Shown here: one piece after another, positions 17,632 to 26,092 of the stretch
How the letters are laid out: each line of letters begins with the position of its first letter
Position numbering within the stretch: position 1 is the stretch's first letter
Assembly (NCBI RefSeq): GCF_004135645.1
Contig: NZ_SDPW01000001.1
Coordinates: forward strand, 2,108,001-2,172,000
Source: Senegalimassilia faecalis
GTDB taxonomy: Bacteria; Actinomycetota; Coriobacteriia; Coriobacteriales; Eggerthellaceae
DNA length: 64,000 nt
Reading direction: 5' to 3'
Made by a program: the position numbers and the translations under genes
Notes under the pieces: model-generated
Seen by the model: only the letters and a program-made list of their open reading frames with translations
What the model was told of the DNA's origin: nothing
Databases searched by the model: none

Positions 17632-18480
17632 CTACTTTTGACCTTCCACGTCCGAATGCCAGGCGGCGAAGCCCGCAAGCGCCTCGTCGGTGCGCACGTA
17701 GAACGGCTTGCCCTTGTCCAGCGCGCTGACCTGGGCCATTTCCGCATCGGTCAACTCAAAATCGAACACGTCGATGTTCTCGGCAATGTGCGCAGGCGTC
17801 TTCGAACCCGGGATGACCACGTTGCCCTCCTGCGCCTGCCAGCGCATGATAACCTGCGCGGGCGCCTTGCCGTACTTCGCGGCCAGCTCGGCGATGACGG
17901 GCTCGTCAAGGATGACGGTGTTGCCACGGCCACCCAGCGGGTACCACGACTGCACGGCGATGCCGCGCTCGGCCAAAAACGGCTTCATGTCCGTGCGCGG
18001 GAAATACGGATGGCACTCCATCTGCACGATGGCGGGCACCACATCGCACTGCTCGATGACCTGGGAAATCTCGGCCTCGTTGAAGTTCGACACGCCGATG
18101 GCGCACAGCTTGCCGGCCTTGTAGGCGGCCTCAAGCTTGCGGTAGCCGGAGATGAAGTCGCCGGCGGGCTGGTGCAAAATCATCAGGTCGATGTAGTCGG
18201 CGCCCAGGCGCTCAAGCGTTTCGTCAACGGCGGTGTCGCTTTCGTAGAAGCACGGCCACAGCTTCGTTTCCAGGAAAATTTCCTCGCGCGCCTTGCCCGA
18301 CGCCTTCATGCCGCGGCCGACGGCTTTTTCGTTCACGTAGGCGTTGGCGGTGTCGATCAGCTCATGGCCGTTCGCCAGCGCGCACTCCACGGCGGTCTGC
18401 GCGTCGTCGGGCTCCAGTATGAACGTGCCCAGACCCAGGATGGGCATCTTCACCTGGTTGTTAAGCGTGATGTATTCCAT
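17632..18480 (-). CDS. Aldo/keto reductase
   Basis: A 282-residue NADPH-dependent AKR of the DkgA-like branch. The catalytic tetrad is recognisable: Asp and Tyr in DTANAYVNE, Lys in LETKLW and His in LMILHQP. The NADPH phosphate-binding loop IPGSKTP is near residue 225. The ATG at 18480 follows AAAGGG; an in-frame TTG two codons earlier is less likely. It reduces carbonyls in the cytoplasm. A LysR remnant is divergently placed. Confidence 0.93.
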   Translation of the reverse strand: MEYITLNNQVKMPILGLGTFILEPDDAQTAVECALANGHELIDTANAYVNEKAVGRGMKASGKAREEIFLETKLWPCFYESDTAVDETLERLGADYIDLMILHQPAGDFISGYRKLEAAYKAGKLCAIGVSNFNEAEISQVIEQCDVVPAIVQMECHPYFPRTDMKPFLAERGIAVQSWYPLGGRGNTVILDEPVIAELAAKYGKAPAQVIMRWQAQEGNVVIPGSKTPAHIAENIDVFDFELTDAEMAQVSALDKGKPFYVRTDEALAGFAAWHSDVEGQK

Positions 18481-18751
18481 GCGCAACCCTTTCGTAAGTT
18501 GAAATGATTGCGCATCGCATGATTGGAACTTTACGCTCGTCTACCCACGTTGTAACCTACGAAGTGTGCAATCTGTGTTTCATATTTTGAAATGTGAAAT
18601 GCTCTGCGAAGCCAGAGTCAACACGCGAGAGGTGCAAATGCAGCCAGCGAGGCACGATCCCTTCCACGCGCGCACGCTGCCCCGGCCTTTGCCAAGCAAG
18701 TGCCAAAGGCGGTCCAGCAGAGCCTTATGAAAAGGTGTCCTATGCTGAATC

Positions 18752-19219
18752 GTGGCCGACCTGCCGGCAACCGAACAGGCGCTGCGCACCAACGCGTGCG
18801 ATATCGCGGTGCTGCCGTACCGGCCCGATGACCAGGGATTGCGCGTGCGACACCTTATGGACGAGCAGCTGTTCGTGTGCGTGAAACGCGACCACGCGCT
18901 GGCGGGACGCACATCGGTAACGCTTGACAACTTGAACGGGTTCAACTTCTTGCTTGGTTCTGACCTGGGGTTTTGGAGCGACTTATGCCGCAACAGGCTC
19001 ACAGCTTCGAAGCTCTTGGTACAAAGCGACGACTTCGCGCTTGCCGAGGTCATCCGACAGTCGTCGCTGCCGTGCTTCACAACCGACGTGGCCGTCCGCA
19101 TGCGCTATCGCAACATCGGAAACAGCCGCGTGAGCATCCCTATCGAAGACCCCGAGGTCAACGTGTCGTTTTACCTGGTAGCACACGATTCGCCAAAGAT
19201 CGCGAAGCTGTTTGGGTAG
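18752..19219 (+). pseudogene. LysR-family regulator remnant (effector domain only)
   Basis: About 155 codons match the second half of a LysR effector domain (CDIAVLPYRPDD, RDHALAGRTSVTLDNLNGF). The HTH domain and first part of the effector domain, about 140 residues, are absent. The frame is closed by a stop just upstream of the GTG at 18752, and no HTH-like coding is seen in the 270 bp to the divergent AKR gene. A 5' deletion is the simplest reading. It probably once regulated the AKR gene. Confidence 0.75.
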
Positions 19220-19254
19220 CCTGGCGTTTGACGTCACAACCAGAAGGAGACACC

Positions 19255-20076
19255 ATGGAAACGCTTGTTGTTGGAGATTTGCACTTGAAACAGCCGTTTG
19301 TGTTGCCGCGCATCGACATGCTGCTGGCCGAACGGCCCGCAATCGGCCGCGTGGTGTTTTTGGGCGATGCGTGCGACGATTGGGGCGCGCAGCCGTTTCA
19401 GGCGCGCGAGGCGCTCGAGCAGTACGCGGACTGGGCGGAGCGCCGCCGCACCGAAGGCATGCGCGTGGACGTACTGCTGGGCAACCACGATTTCTGCTAC
19501 ATTCGCGGGCGGCGCGGACCGGGCACCATCGCCTCGCTTATGCGCGACATCCGCCCGCTGCTTGAAGACAGACTGCACGCGCAGCTTGCCTGCGCCATTG
19601 GGTCGCACCTGTGCACGCACGCCGGCGTCACCCGCGCATGGGCGAAGCGCTACCTGTGTGACCTGGGCGAACAGAACGCGGGCGCCATTGCCGAGCGCCT
19701 TAACGCCATGCTGGCCGATCCAGGCTGCTGGAGCGCGCTCGACAGCTGCCCGCCCTCGCGCGGCGGATGGGAACTGCCCGGTCCGCTGTGGGCCGATCTG
19801 CGCGACCTTGCCGACGACCCGCTGCCCGGCATCAGCCAACTGGTCGGGCACACGCCCGTCGAAACCGCCACGGCCCCGTGGGTTTGGGCGGCAGACAGCC
19901 CGCAGGCCCACGTTTGGGCATGCGACACCATGTCACTCACCAGCGCCGGCACGCCCATAGGCGATGGCTCCCTGCTGCTTGTCAACGAAAACGACCAGGT
20001 CAGCCCCCTCACATTCCCCGGCAACACGCAAGGCTTCCACACCTGCGTCAACGAATACCTCGCCAACAACCGATAA
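19255..20076 (+). CDS. Metallophosphoesterase, PPP/PrpE-like
   Basis: A 273-residue protein behind AGAAGGAG. The calcineurin-type motifs appear in order: GDLH (residues 7-10), GDACDDWG (about 37), GNHD (about 77), THAGVT (about 121) and GHTPV (about 201). Two metal ions are expected. It is related to serine/threonine phosphatases and Ap4A hydrolases; the exact substrate is unknown. It follows the LysR remnant by 35 bp and has its own terminator. Confidence 0.85.
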   Translation: METLVVGDLHLKQPFVLPRIDMLLAERPAIGRVVFLGDACDDWGAQPFQAREALEQYADWAERRRTEGMRVDVLLGNHDFCYIRGRRGPGTIASLMRDIRPLLEDRLHAQLACAIGSHLCTHAGVTRAWAKRYLCDLGEQNAGAIAERLNAMLADPGCWSALDSCPPSRGGWELPGPLWADLRDLADDPLPGISQLVGHTPVETATAPWVWAADSPQAHVWACDTMSLTSAGTPIGDGSLLLVNENDQVSPLTFPGNTQGFHTCVNEYLANNR

Positions 20077-20097
20077 CGCAAACCCCGCAGCCACTAC

Positions 20098-20143
20098 ACG
20101 CAAAAGGCCCAACGGCAAATCACGCCGCTTGGGCCTTTTGCGT
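20098..20143. terminator. Intrinsic terminator after the phosphoesterase
   Basis: ACGCAAAAGGCCCAA pairs perfectly with TTGGGCCTTTTGCGT, and an inner CGGC/GCCG stem extends it. Confidence 0.9.
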
Positions 20144-20219
20144 CGGAATCGCCCCTCCCCACATCTCAGTTCCAGAATCGCCAATTCGCGCACGAAATTC
20201 CAAGCAATTCACTATCATT

Positions 20220-20345
20220 CGCGAAGTGCGTAGGTTCTCGCCGCAAGCTAGCGCAGGGCGCTATCCAAGCAGAAGCCGACCAGGCCATATTGCTCGGTGG
20301 CACACGGCCATTCACGAAGACGTCGCTCAACCTACGCACTTCGCG
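20220..20345. repeat. Dispersed inverted-tip element 3 (core 114 bp)
   Basis: The core spans 20226-20339. The left flank CACTATCATTCGCGAAG and right flank CTTCGCGACCCTTTTG match the extended flanks of other loci. Confidence 0.9.
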
Positions 20346-20504
20346 ACCCTTTTGCTCAGAGCAGCGCGCACCAAGGCCCAACGGCGCAAGGACGAACGCT
20401 TCAACAAGCGCTTTACGAAGTCTTTACGAAGCGAATTCCGCCCACCACTTCGCCAAACGCCTACAATCAATCAGGAACAACTTGTAATTTAGGGGCTTAC
20501 CTCT

Positions 20505-20927
20505 ATGTCTTGGATTGCGGCAGCATTCGCTTCGGCATTTTTCGCCGGCATCACATCGATTCTTGCCAAGTGCGGCATCAAAACCACCGACTCCGACGTG
20601 GTCACGGCGCTGCGCACGTGCGTGGTGCTGGCGTTCGCGTGGATCATGGCGGCACTGGCTGGGCCGCTTTCCGCCATCGGCAGCGTAAGCGGGAAATCGT
20701 GGCTTTTCCTGGCGCTATCGGGCCTGGCCACTGGCGCGTCATGGCTGTGCTCCTACTACGCCATCGCCGCAGCTCAGGTAAGCGTTGTGGTGCAAATTGA
20801 CAAGCTGTCCATCTTGATTTCCGTCCTGTTCGCCTTCCTGGTGTTCCACGAGAAGCTCACGCCGCGCGGCCTGGCCGGCCTTGCGCTCATCGCAGCCGGC
20901 ACCGCCGCCATGGCCTGGTGGATGTAA
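20505..20927 (+). CDS. EamA-family small transporter
   Basis: A 140-residue membrane protein with about five helices, equal to one EamA repeat of a DMT transporter. It begins MSWIAAAFASAFFAGITSIL and ends ALIAAGTAAMAWWM, with the conserved FHEKLTPRGLAGLALI segment. Single-repeat EamA proteins act as dimers. The substrate is unknown. It stands alone between element 3 and the GntR/ABC operon. Confidence 0.85.
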   Translation: MSWIAAAFASAFFAGITSILAKCGIKTTDSDVVTALRTCVVLAFAWIMAALAGPLSAIGSVSGKSWLFLALSGLATGASWLCSYYAIAAAQVSVVVQIDKLSILISVLFAFLVFHEKLTPRGLAGLALIAAGTAAMAWWM

Positions 20928-20953
20928 TTCGCCCCGCAAAAGCAAGCAACCTC

Positions 20954-20989
20954 TTGTCAACTGTGCTTAGTGTATATATACTGTGCTTA
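20954..20989 (+). promoter_or_regulatory. Promoter with repeated operator-like boxes, GntR/ABC operon
   Basis: TTGTCA, 17 bp, TATACT is a near-consensus promoter about 95 bp upstream of the GntR GTG start. The 10-mer ACTGTGCTTA occurs at 20960-20969 and again at 20980-20989, exactly 20 bp apart. GTATATATAC forms a palindrome on the -10. This suits autoregulation by the YtrA-type product. Confidence 0.65.
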
Positions 20990-21074
20990 CCGGTTATACA
21001 CACGTGCCGCGCGAGGACGCTCGGGCAGCACGAGGCGCCGCGTGCGCAGCGGGGCCGCAAGCACAGGAGATAGC

Positions 21075-21455
21075 GTGGACATCATCCTATCGAACACCAG
21101 CGACTTGCCCATCTACGAGCAGATATCGCAGCAAATCAAGGGGCAGATTCTCTCGGGCGAACTGGCCTGCGGCGAAAAACTGCCTTCCATCAGGGCGCTT
21201 GCAAACGGGCTACGCGTCAGCGTCATCACGACGAAGCGCGCGTATTCCGACCTAGAAGCGCTCGGGTTCATCGAAACCGTGCAGGGCAAAGGCAGCTTCG
21301 TGGCGGCGGGCAACCGCGAGCTTTTGCGCGAAGAGGGCCTGCGCCACGTGGAGGAACTGCTGGCGAAAGCGGCCGACGAGGCCGCGCGCCTGGGCGTTTC
21401 CCGCGACGAGCTGCACAGCATGCTCGACCTTATGGCCGACGAGTCGCACAACTAG
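21075..21455 (+). CDS. GntR-family regulator, YtrA type
   Basis: A 126-residue regulator starting at GTG 21075 behind AGGAG. The winged helix (PIYEQISQQIKGQILSGEL, LPSIRALANGL) is followed by a short helical tail of about 40 residues, as in YtrA proteins, which dimerise without an effector domain. The gene heads an operon with an ABC ATPase (14 bp) and a permease. By family precedent it represses the operon until cell-envelope stress. Confidence 0.93.
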   Translation: MDIILSNTSDLPIYEQISQQIKGQILSGELACGEKLPSIRALANGLRVSVITTKRAYSDLEALGFIETVQGKGSFVAAGNRELLREEGLRHVEELLAKAADEAARLGVSRDELHSMLDLMADESHN

Positions 21456-21469
21456 AGACGGAAACAAAC

Positions 21470-22555
21470 ATGGAAACCCTTTTCGAAGTTCGCGGCGCGA
21501 GCAGGCGTCTCAGCGACGATTTTGCGCTTGCCGATGTGAGCATAGCCTTACAACCTGGGGAAATCGTTGGTTTTGTTGGCGCAAACGGCGCGGGCAAAAC
21601 CACGGTGATTCGTGCAATCTTGGGGCTTTTGCACCTTGATAGCGGCCACGTGCGCCTGTTCGGCCAGCCTTTCGGGGCCACTGCGCCCGCCGAGGCGCAG
21701 CGGCGGTTGCGCGGCCGCATCGGCGTCGTGTTCGACACGTGCCCCTTCCCCGCCGAGCTGAAGGTGAAGCAGGCGATTGCGTGCGTAGCGCCCGCGTTTG
21801 CGTGCTGGGACGCGCAGCGTTTAGCCAGCTTGCTTGACGAGTTCGACATCCCGCCGAAAGCGAAAGTGCGCGACCTGTCGCGCGGCATGGGCATGAAGCT
21901 GCAGCTAGCCGTAGCGCTTTCGCACGGCGCTGACCTGCTGATACTCGACGAGGCAACCGCCGGTTTGGACCCGATTGCGCGCGATGGCGTGCTCGACCGG
22001 CTGCGCGAATTCGCCAGCGACGGGCAACGCGGCGTGCTGCTTTCCAGTCACATCACCAGCGATCTTGAGCGCGTAGCCGACCGCGTCGTGGGCATCGACG
22101 CCGGGCGCATCGCGTTCAACCTGCCGCGCGAGCAGATTACCGACGATGCCGGCGTGGCACACTGCACCGCCGAGCAAGCGTGCGAAGTCATGCGCGTACT
22201 GGCCGAAGTTGGACAGGCCGGGGCCGAGCTGGATGCTGCAGAAGGCGAAACGTCGGAGAATGCCCAGGTCGGCGGCATGTCCAGCCTGTCAGTCAGCGGC
22301 TCGGGCGAACACGCCAGCAAACAAGTAGACGCAACAGCCGCAAGCCCGAACGACCATCGCGCCAGCCAACCCGCCGACCCCTTCGCCACCTTCGGCATTT
22401 CCACGCCGCGCGCCATCCGCCGCGCGTACTGCACCGACGTGCTGGTGTCGAACCGGTTCGCCTTCGCGCAAGCGTTTCCCGAAATCGCCTGCGATCGCGC
22501 CACCATCGAGGACTACCTGCAGTTCGCTCTCAACGGTGAATGCCAGCTGCATTAG
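21470..22555 (+). CDS. ABC transporter ATP-binding protein
   Basis: A 361-residue ATPase. Walker A is GANGAGKTT (about 38-46), the signature is LSRGMGMKLQLA, and Walker B is LLILDEATAGLDP, all of the ABC-2 export type controlled by YtrA-like regulators. Residues beyond about 225 form a polar extension of unknown role, more than 100 residues longer than usual for these ATPases. It lies between the GntR gene and the permease gene. Confidence 0.93.
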   Translation: METLFEVRGASRRLSDDFALADVSIALQPGEIVGFVGANGAGKTTVIRAILGLLHLDSGHVRLFGQPFGATAPAEAQRRLRGRIGVVFDTCPFPAELKVKQAIACVAPAFACWDAQRLASLLDEFDIPPKAKVRDLSRGMGMKLQLAVALSHGADLLILDEATAGLDPIARDGVLDRLREFASDGQRGVLLSSHITSDLERVADRVVGIDAGRIAFNLPREQITDDAGVAHCTAEQACEVMRVLAEVGQAGAELDAAEGETSENAQVGGMSSLSVSGSGEHASKQVDATAASPNDHRASQPADPFATFGISTPRAIRRAYCTDVLVSNRFAFAQAFPEIACDRATIEDYLQFALNGECQLH

Positions 22556-22570
22556 AGAAAGGAATGCCTG

Positions 22571-23242
22571 ATGAAAGCCATTTTGCAAACGGAATTCGCC
22601 TATGTGTGGTCTACGCTTTTGGCCACGTTGGGGGCATTCGTGATCGTCTACGCGTTCCTTTGCTGGTCGCTGCAAACGCCCGCGATGATGTCGATACTGT
22701 GCGCAATGGAACCGCTGCTGATCATGTTCACGTTCATGAATGCCGACATGGCCAACGGCTGGGGGCGCTACCGCGCTGCGCTGCCGTTTTCGCGGCGCGA
22801 CATCGTAGTCGGCCGATACGCGGCAATCCTGCTGTTCGCAGCTGCGACCATCGCGGCGGCGTTCGTGCTGGGCATGGCCGGCAACGTCATCGGCCCAGCC
22901 GCAATCGCCGAGTTCGAGCCAATGCCCGCATTCGAGCTTGCAGCCACGTGCATTTGTTCGACCGCCGTGGTGCTGGTACTTGTTGCCTGTATGCAACCGT
23001 TTCTGGTGAAGTTCGGCAACGCGAAGGGCGTGCGCTATGCCACGCTGGCGTTTCTGCTGGTCATCGGGCTGGGAATTGCGGCGCTGTCGCAAGTGCTCGA
23101 TGCGCCCATGATGTACGAGGTGGCCGACTGGATCGAAGCGAACGCCGGGCTGATGGTGGCCGGCATCGCCGCCATCGGCGCGCTTGCCCTTGCCGCCAGC
23201 TGCGCTATCAGCCTGCGCATCTATAAGCGCAAGGACCTGTAA
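22571..23242 (+). CDS. ABC-2 type transporter permease
   Basis: A 223-residue protein with six predicted helices, starting 15 bp after the ATPase gene. The motif ALPFSRRDIVVGRYAAILLF is typical of the ABC2 permeases that pair with YtrB-like ATPases. It probably completes an exporter with the preceding gene. Confidence 0.9.
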   Translation: MKAILQTEFAYVWSTLLATLGAFVIVYAFLCWSLQTPAMMSILCAMEPLLIMFTFMNADMANGWGRYRAALPFSRRDIVVGRYAAILLFAAATIAAAFVLGMAGNVIGPAAIAEFEPMPAFELAATCICSTAVVLVLVACMQPFLVKFGNAKGVRYATLAFLLVIGLGIAALSQVLDAPMMYEVADWIEANAGLMVAGIAAIGALALAASCAISLRIYKRKDL

Positions 23243-23338
23243 GGCCAGCCGAAGGCGAGCGCGTGGCAGCGCTGGGCAACAAGAAAACCATGGCACTTCG
23301 CAAAACGCATGATGCCCGTAAAGATTACAGCGACTACC

Positions 23339-23369
23339 TTGACTTAGAGCATACTTTAAGTTCTAAGGT
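23339..23369 (+). promoter_or_regulatory. MerR-type promoter with 19-bp spacer
   Basis: TTGACT, 19 bp, TAAGGT. The spacer holds the dyad ACTTAGAG-CATA-CTTTAAGT (7 of 8 positions paired). An over-long spacer with a central dyad is the hallmark of promoters activated by MerR-family regulators of the NmlR/AdhR class. No MerR gene is in the window. Confidence 0.65.
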
Positions 23370-23416
23370 GCATTTCGTTCAACGAAAGACGAGCAAGCAA
23401 GCGAAGGAGCATTCAT

Positions 23417-24169
23417 ATGGTTAAGCAGACCGCAGGCCACGACGCGCTGGGGCAATTCGCGCCCGAATTTGCGCACCTCAACGACGACGTGCTGTTCGGC
23501 GAGGTGCGGAATCGCACCGACAAGCTGGGGCTGAAAGAGCGCAGCATCGTTACCATCAGCGCGCTTATCGGCAAGGGCATCACGGATAGCTCGCTGAAGT
23601 ATCACCTGATGAGCGCCAAAAACAATGGCGTGGCGCAAGTTGAGATGGCCGAGATCCTCACGCATATCGCGTTTTATGCCGGCTGGCCGAACGCGTGGGC
23701 GGCGTTCAACATGGCCAAGGAAGTGTACGCCGAGGACGACGCCGCGGCAGCCGACGTGGCCGAACAGCACGGCGGCTTTTTCGGCCTGGGCAAGCCCAAC
23801 GACAGCTTCGCGCAATACTTCATCGGGCAGTCCTACCTCAACCCGGTGACGGCACCGGACGCGTACCTGCCCATCTTCAACGTCACGTTCGAGCCGGGCT
23901 GCCGCAACAACTGGCACGTCCATCACGCCGACAAGGGCGGCGGCCAAGTGCTGGTGTGCGTTGATGGCCAGGGCTGGTATCAGGAAGAGGGCAAGCCCGC
24001 GCAGGCGCTTAACCCCGGCGATGTGGTGGAGATCCCCGCGAACGTGAAGCACTGGCATGGCGCGCAGGCGGGCAGCTGGTTTAGCCACCTGGCGTTCGAA
24101 TACCCGGGCGAAAATACGTCGAACGAGTGGTGCGAACCGGTCACCGACGAGGAATACGCAGCGCTGTAA
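23417..24169 (+). CDS. Carboxymuconolactone decarboxylase-cupin fusion protein
   Basis: A 250-residue two-domain protein. Residues about 5-105 form a CMD/AhpD-like domain (LGLKERSIVTISALIGKGIT, TEILTHIAFYAGWPNAWAAF-like helices). Residues about 145-235 form a cupin with the metal-binding HVHHADKGGGQVL and a second His in VKHWHGA. The CxxC redox pair of AhpD is absent. Such fusions are often under MerR-type control and linked to quinone or aldehyde stress, and an appropriate promoter lies upstream. The reaction is unknown. Confidence 0.88.
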   Translation: MVKQTAGHDALGQFAPEFAHLNDDVLFGEVRNRTDKLGLKERSIVTISALIGKGITDSSLKYHLMSAKNNGVAQVEMAEILTHIAFYAGWPNAWAAFNMAKEVYAEDDAAAADVAEQHGGFFGLGKPNDSFAQYFIGQSYLNPVTAPDAYLPIFNVTFEPGCRNNWHVHHADKGGGQVLVCVDGQGWYQEEGKPAQALNPGDVVEIPANVKHWHGAQAGSWFSHLAFEYPGENTSNEWCEPVTDEEYAAL

Positions 24170-24263
24170 CACCAGGTAATCAAATTATTTGTTCGGTCAC
24201 CGTTATTGTGCGTAAAGATTTTCCAATCGCATCTTTGCCACAGACTGAAAGATGACCGGCAGA

Positions 24264-24300
24264 GCGTAAGAAAGGCGGCAGATTGCCGCCTTTCTTACGC
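24264..24300. terminator. Very strong bidirectional terminator hairpin
   Basis: GCGTAAGAAAGGCGGCA pairs perfectly with TGCCGCCTTTCTTACGC around a 3-base loop. Confidence 0.85.
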
Positions 24301-24328
24301 TCTTAAACCCAAGTGATTTCCTATTATT

Positions 24329-24453
24329 CGCCAAGTGCGTAGGTTGTAAACGCGATAGCTAACAAGGCGATTCGGCCGTCACGTTTTCCCTGGTCAAATT
24401 TCGAGCGAGCAAGACAATGGGCCGGAGCGCCGCTTCAACCTACGCACTTGCCG
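24329..24453. repeat. Dispersed inverted-tip element 4a (core 113 bp)
   Basis: The core spans 24335-24447. The left tip is ATTCGCCAAGTGCGTAGGTTG and the right tip CTTCAACCTACGCACTTGCC. The interior holds TTTTCCCTGGTC near its centre. Confidence 0.9.
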
Positions 24454-24512
24454 CACCTTTCGTTGGGCGGTCATTCGGGAATCAGGTTTCGAAGTATCGC
24501 CAAGTGCGTAGG
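24439..24512. repeat. Conserved 74-bp linker between elements 4a and 4b
   Basis: It is exactly 74 bp and is most similar to the reverse complement of the 28122-28195 linker. Shared blocks include TCATTCGGGAATC and TTTCGAAGTATCG. Confidence 0.8.
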
Positions 24513-24623
24513 TTGATGAGCACAGTGCCACCAAGGCAGGGGCGCCATGCACGTTTCGGCTGCTCGATCTTGGCCCGGACGAAGCCCTAATGCAGCGCGT
24601 CACACAAACCTACGCACATCGCG
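24498..24623. repeat. Dispersed inverted-tip element 4b (core 114 bp)
   Basis: The core spans 24504-24617. Its whole interior aligns, without gaps by eye, to the reverse complement of element 5a. Shared words include GCCACCAAGGC and GCACGTTTCGGCTGCTCG. Confidence 0.9.
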
Positions 24624-24761
24624 CGCCTTTTGGCGGAACGCTGTCGCAAGCGTGCGCGAACGGCCGCAGCAACCACAGCGACAACCGCAGCAGCAGCAGC
24701 CACAGCGACGACCATTGGCCGTTGCCGCCAAATCCAAAACCTAGCAAATCGGGGGTTGACA

Positions 24762-25830
24762 GAAGAGCGAGCGCCTGTCCCATAGTTTTTGGGCACCCGA
24801 GAGCGAAAGCTCATTCGCCATCGCCAGCGCGCTGTGCCCGCGCGAAGACCACGAGTCCGACCCGTTCTGGCCACTTGCCGCAGCGAACTATCTGGCAAGC
24901 TACATCGCCTATGTCCTTGAAGCGATTCCCGAAGAGGACCAAACGATGACCGAGGTCATCCGGGTGTTCGACCGCGCTTGCGACAACCAGGCCGGCAAGC
25001 TGTTCGAGGAGCTTGAGAGCGAAAACCCCTACAGCTACGCCGTACGGTTGCACCGCCGTGCGAGCTCGACGTGCCTGGCCAAGCGCATGCACGCAAGCAT
25101 CATGGGCATCATCGCGGCGAACCTGCTGCCAATCGGCTTCAAAGGCGCCATGGCCACCTACGAGAGCTCGCGCCGCGTCAATTTCTGCCATCTGGGCCGC
25201 CGGCGCTGTGCGCTGTTCGTCACCATCGACGACATGGACGCCAGTTTGCGCCCGCTGACCAGCCTTTTCGTGCGCCAAGCGTTCTCGACCCTGTGCGACA
25301 AGGCCGACCGCAACATCCCCGATGGGCGCCTGACCGTGCCCGTGCGGTTCATGCTCGACGACTTCGCCAACCTCAACCTGGCGAACTTCGACAACGTCTT
25401 GTCCGTCACGCGCAGCCGCGAAATCAGCTGCACCGTGGTGTGCCAAACCGTCAGCCAGCTTGAGGCGCGCTACGGCAAGCCTGCGGCGAACTCGATCATC
25501 GGCAACTGCGACCACCAGCTTGTCCTGGGGTTTCAGGACGAGGAGACGGCGCGCTACTTCAGCCTGCGCGCGAACAAGCCCGCCGCCAGCCTGCTGGCAA
25601 CGCCGGCGCGGCGCTGGTGGCTGTTCGAGCGCGGCTGCCCCGCCATCTGCGACGATGCCTATCAGCTTCAGCAGCACCCGCGCTACGCCAAGCTTGCGGC
25701 AAGCGAGCGAGCCCTCAGAAGCGAAACCTTCGTGGACGCATGGCTGGAAAGCGTGGTCGCCGACGACGATGGCTTCGAGGAGATGACGCAAGAAGACCTC
25801 GAAATCTTCGGCGACTCGTGGGAGGCATAG
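24762..25830 (+). pseudogene. Conjugative coupling protein (VirD4/TraG) remnant, C-terminal half
   Basis: An open frame from just after a TGA near 24762 matches the C-terminal half of TraG/VirD4 ATPases. DPFWPLAAANYLASYI is present, then Walker-B-like VPVRFMLDDFANLNL, then VTRSREISCTVVCQTVSQLE and IIGNCDHQLVLGF. The N-terminal membrane part and Walker A are missing. The first ATG (24946) is inside the conserved region with no Shine-Dalgarno seen. No other conjugation gene is nearby, so this is most likely a relic of an integrative element. Confidence 0.75.
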
Positions 25831-26092
25831 CGCGAGGTACAATAGCCCGCAAGCAAAAACACCTTCACGGGGGCGCGCAGTTTGCGCCCCGCACCTAGTG
25901 CCTCTTCGCTCGGGCAATCGGTCACCGCTATCAACCGGCGATTGCTTGCGCTTTCCGTATGCAACTGCGTTCCCGTCTTCCGGCCGCGCACGTTCACCGC
26001 TATACTTACACAGTTACGCACGAAACCATTCACCGGCCGCCCCCAGGCGCGCCCGCGCCCGGACGCGCGACCGGTTTGCGGAAAGGACCTTC

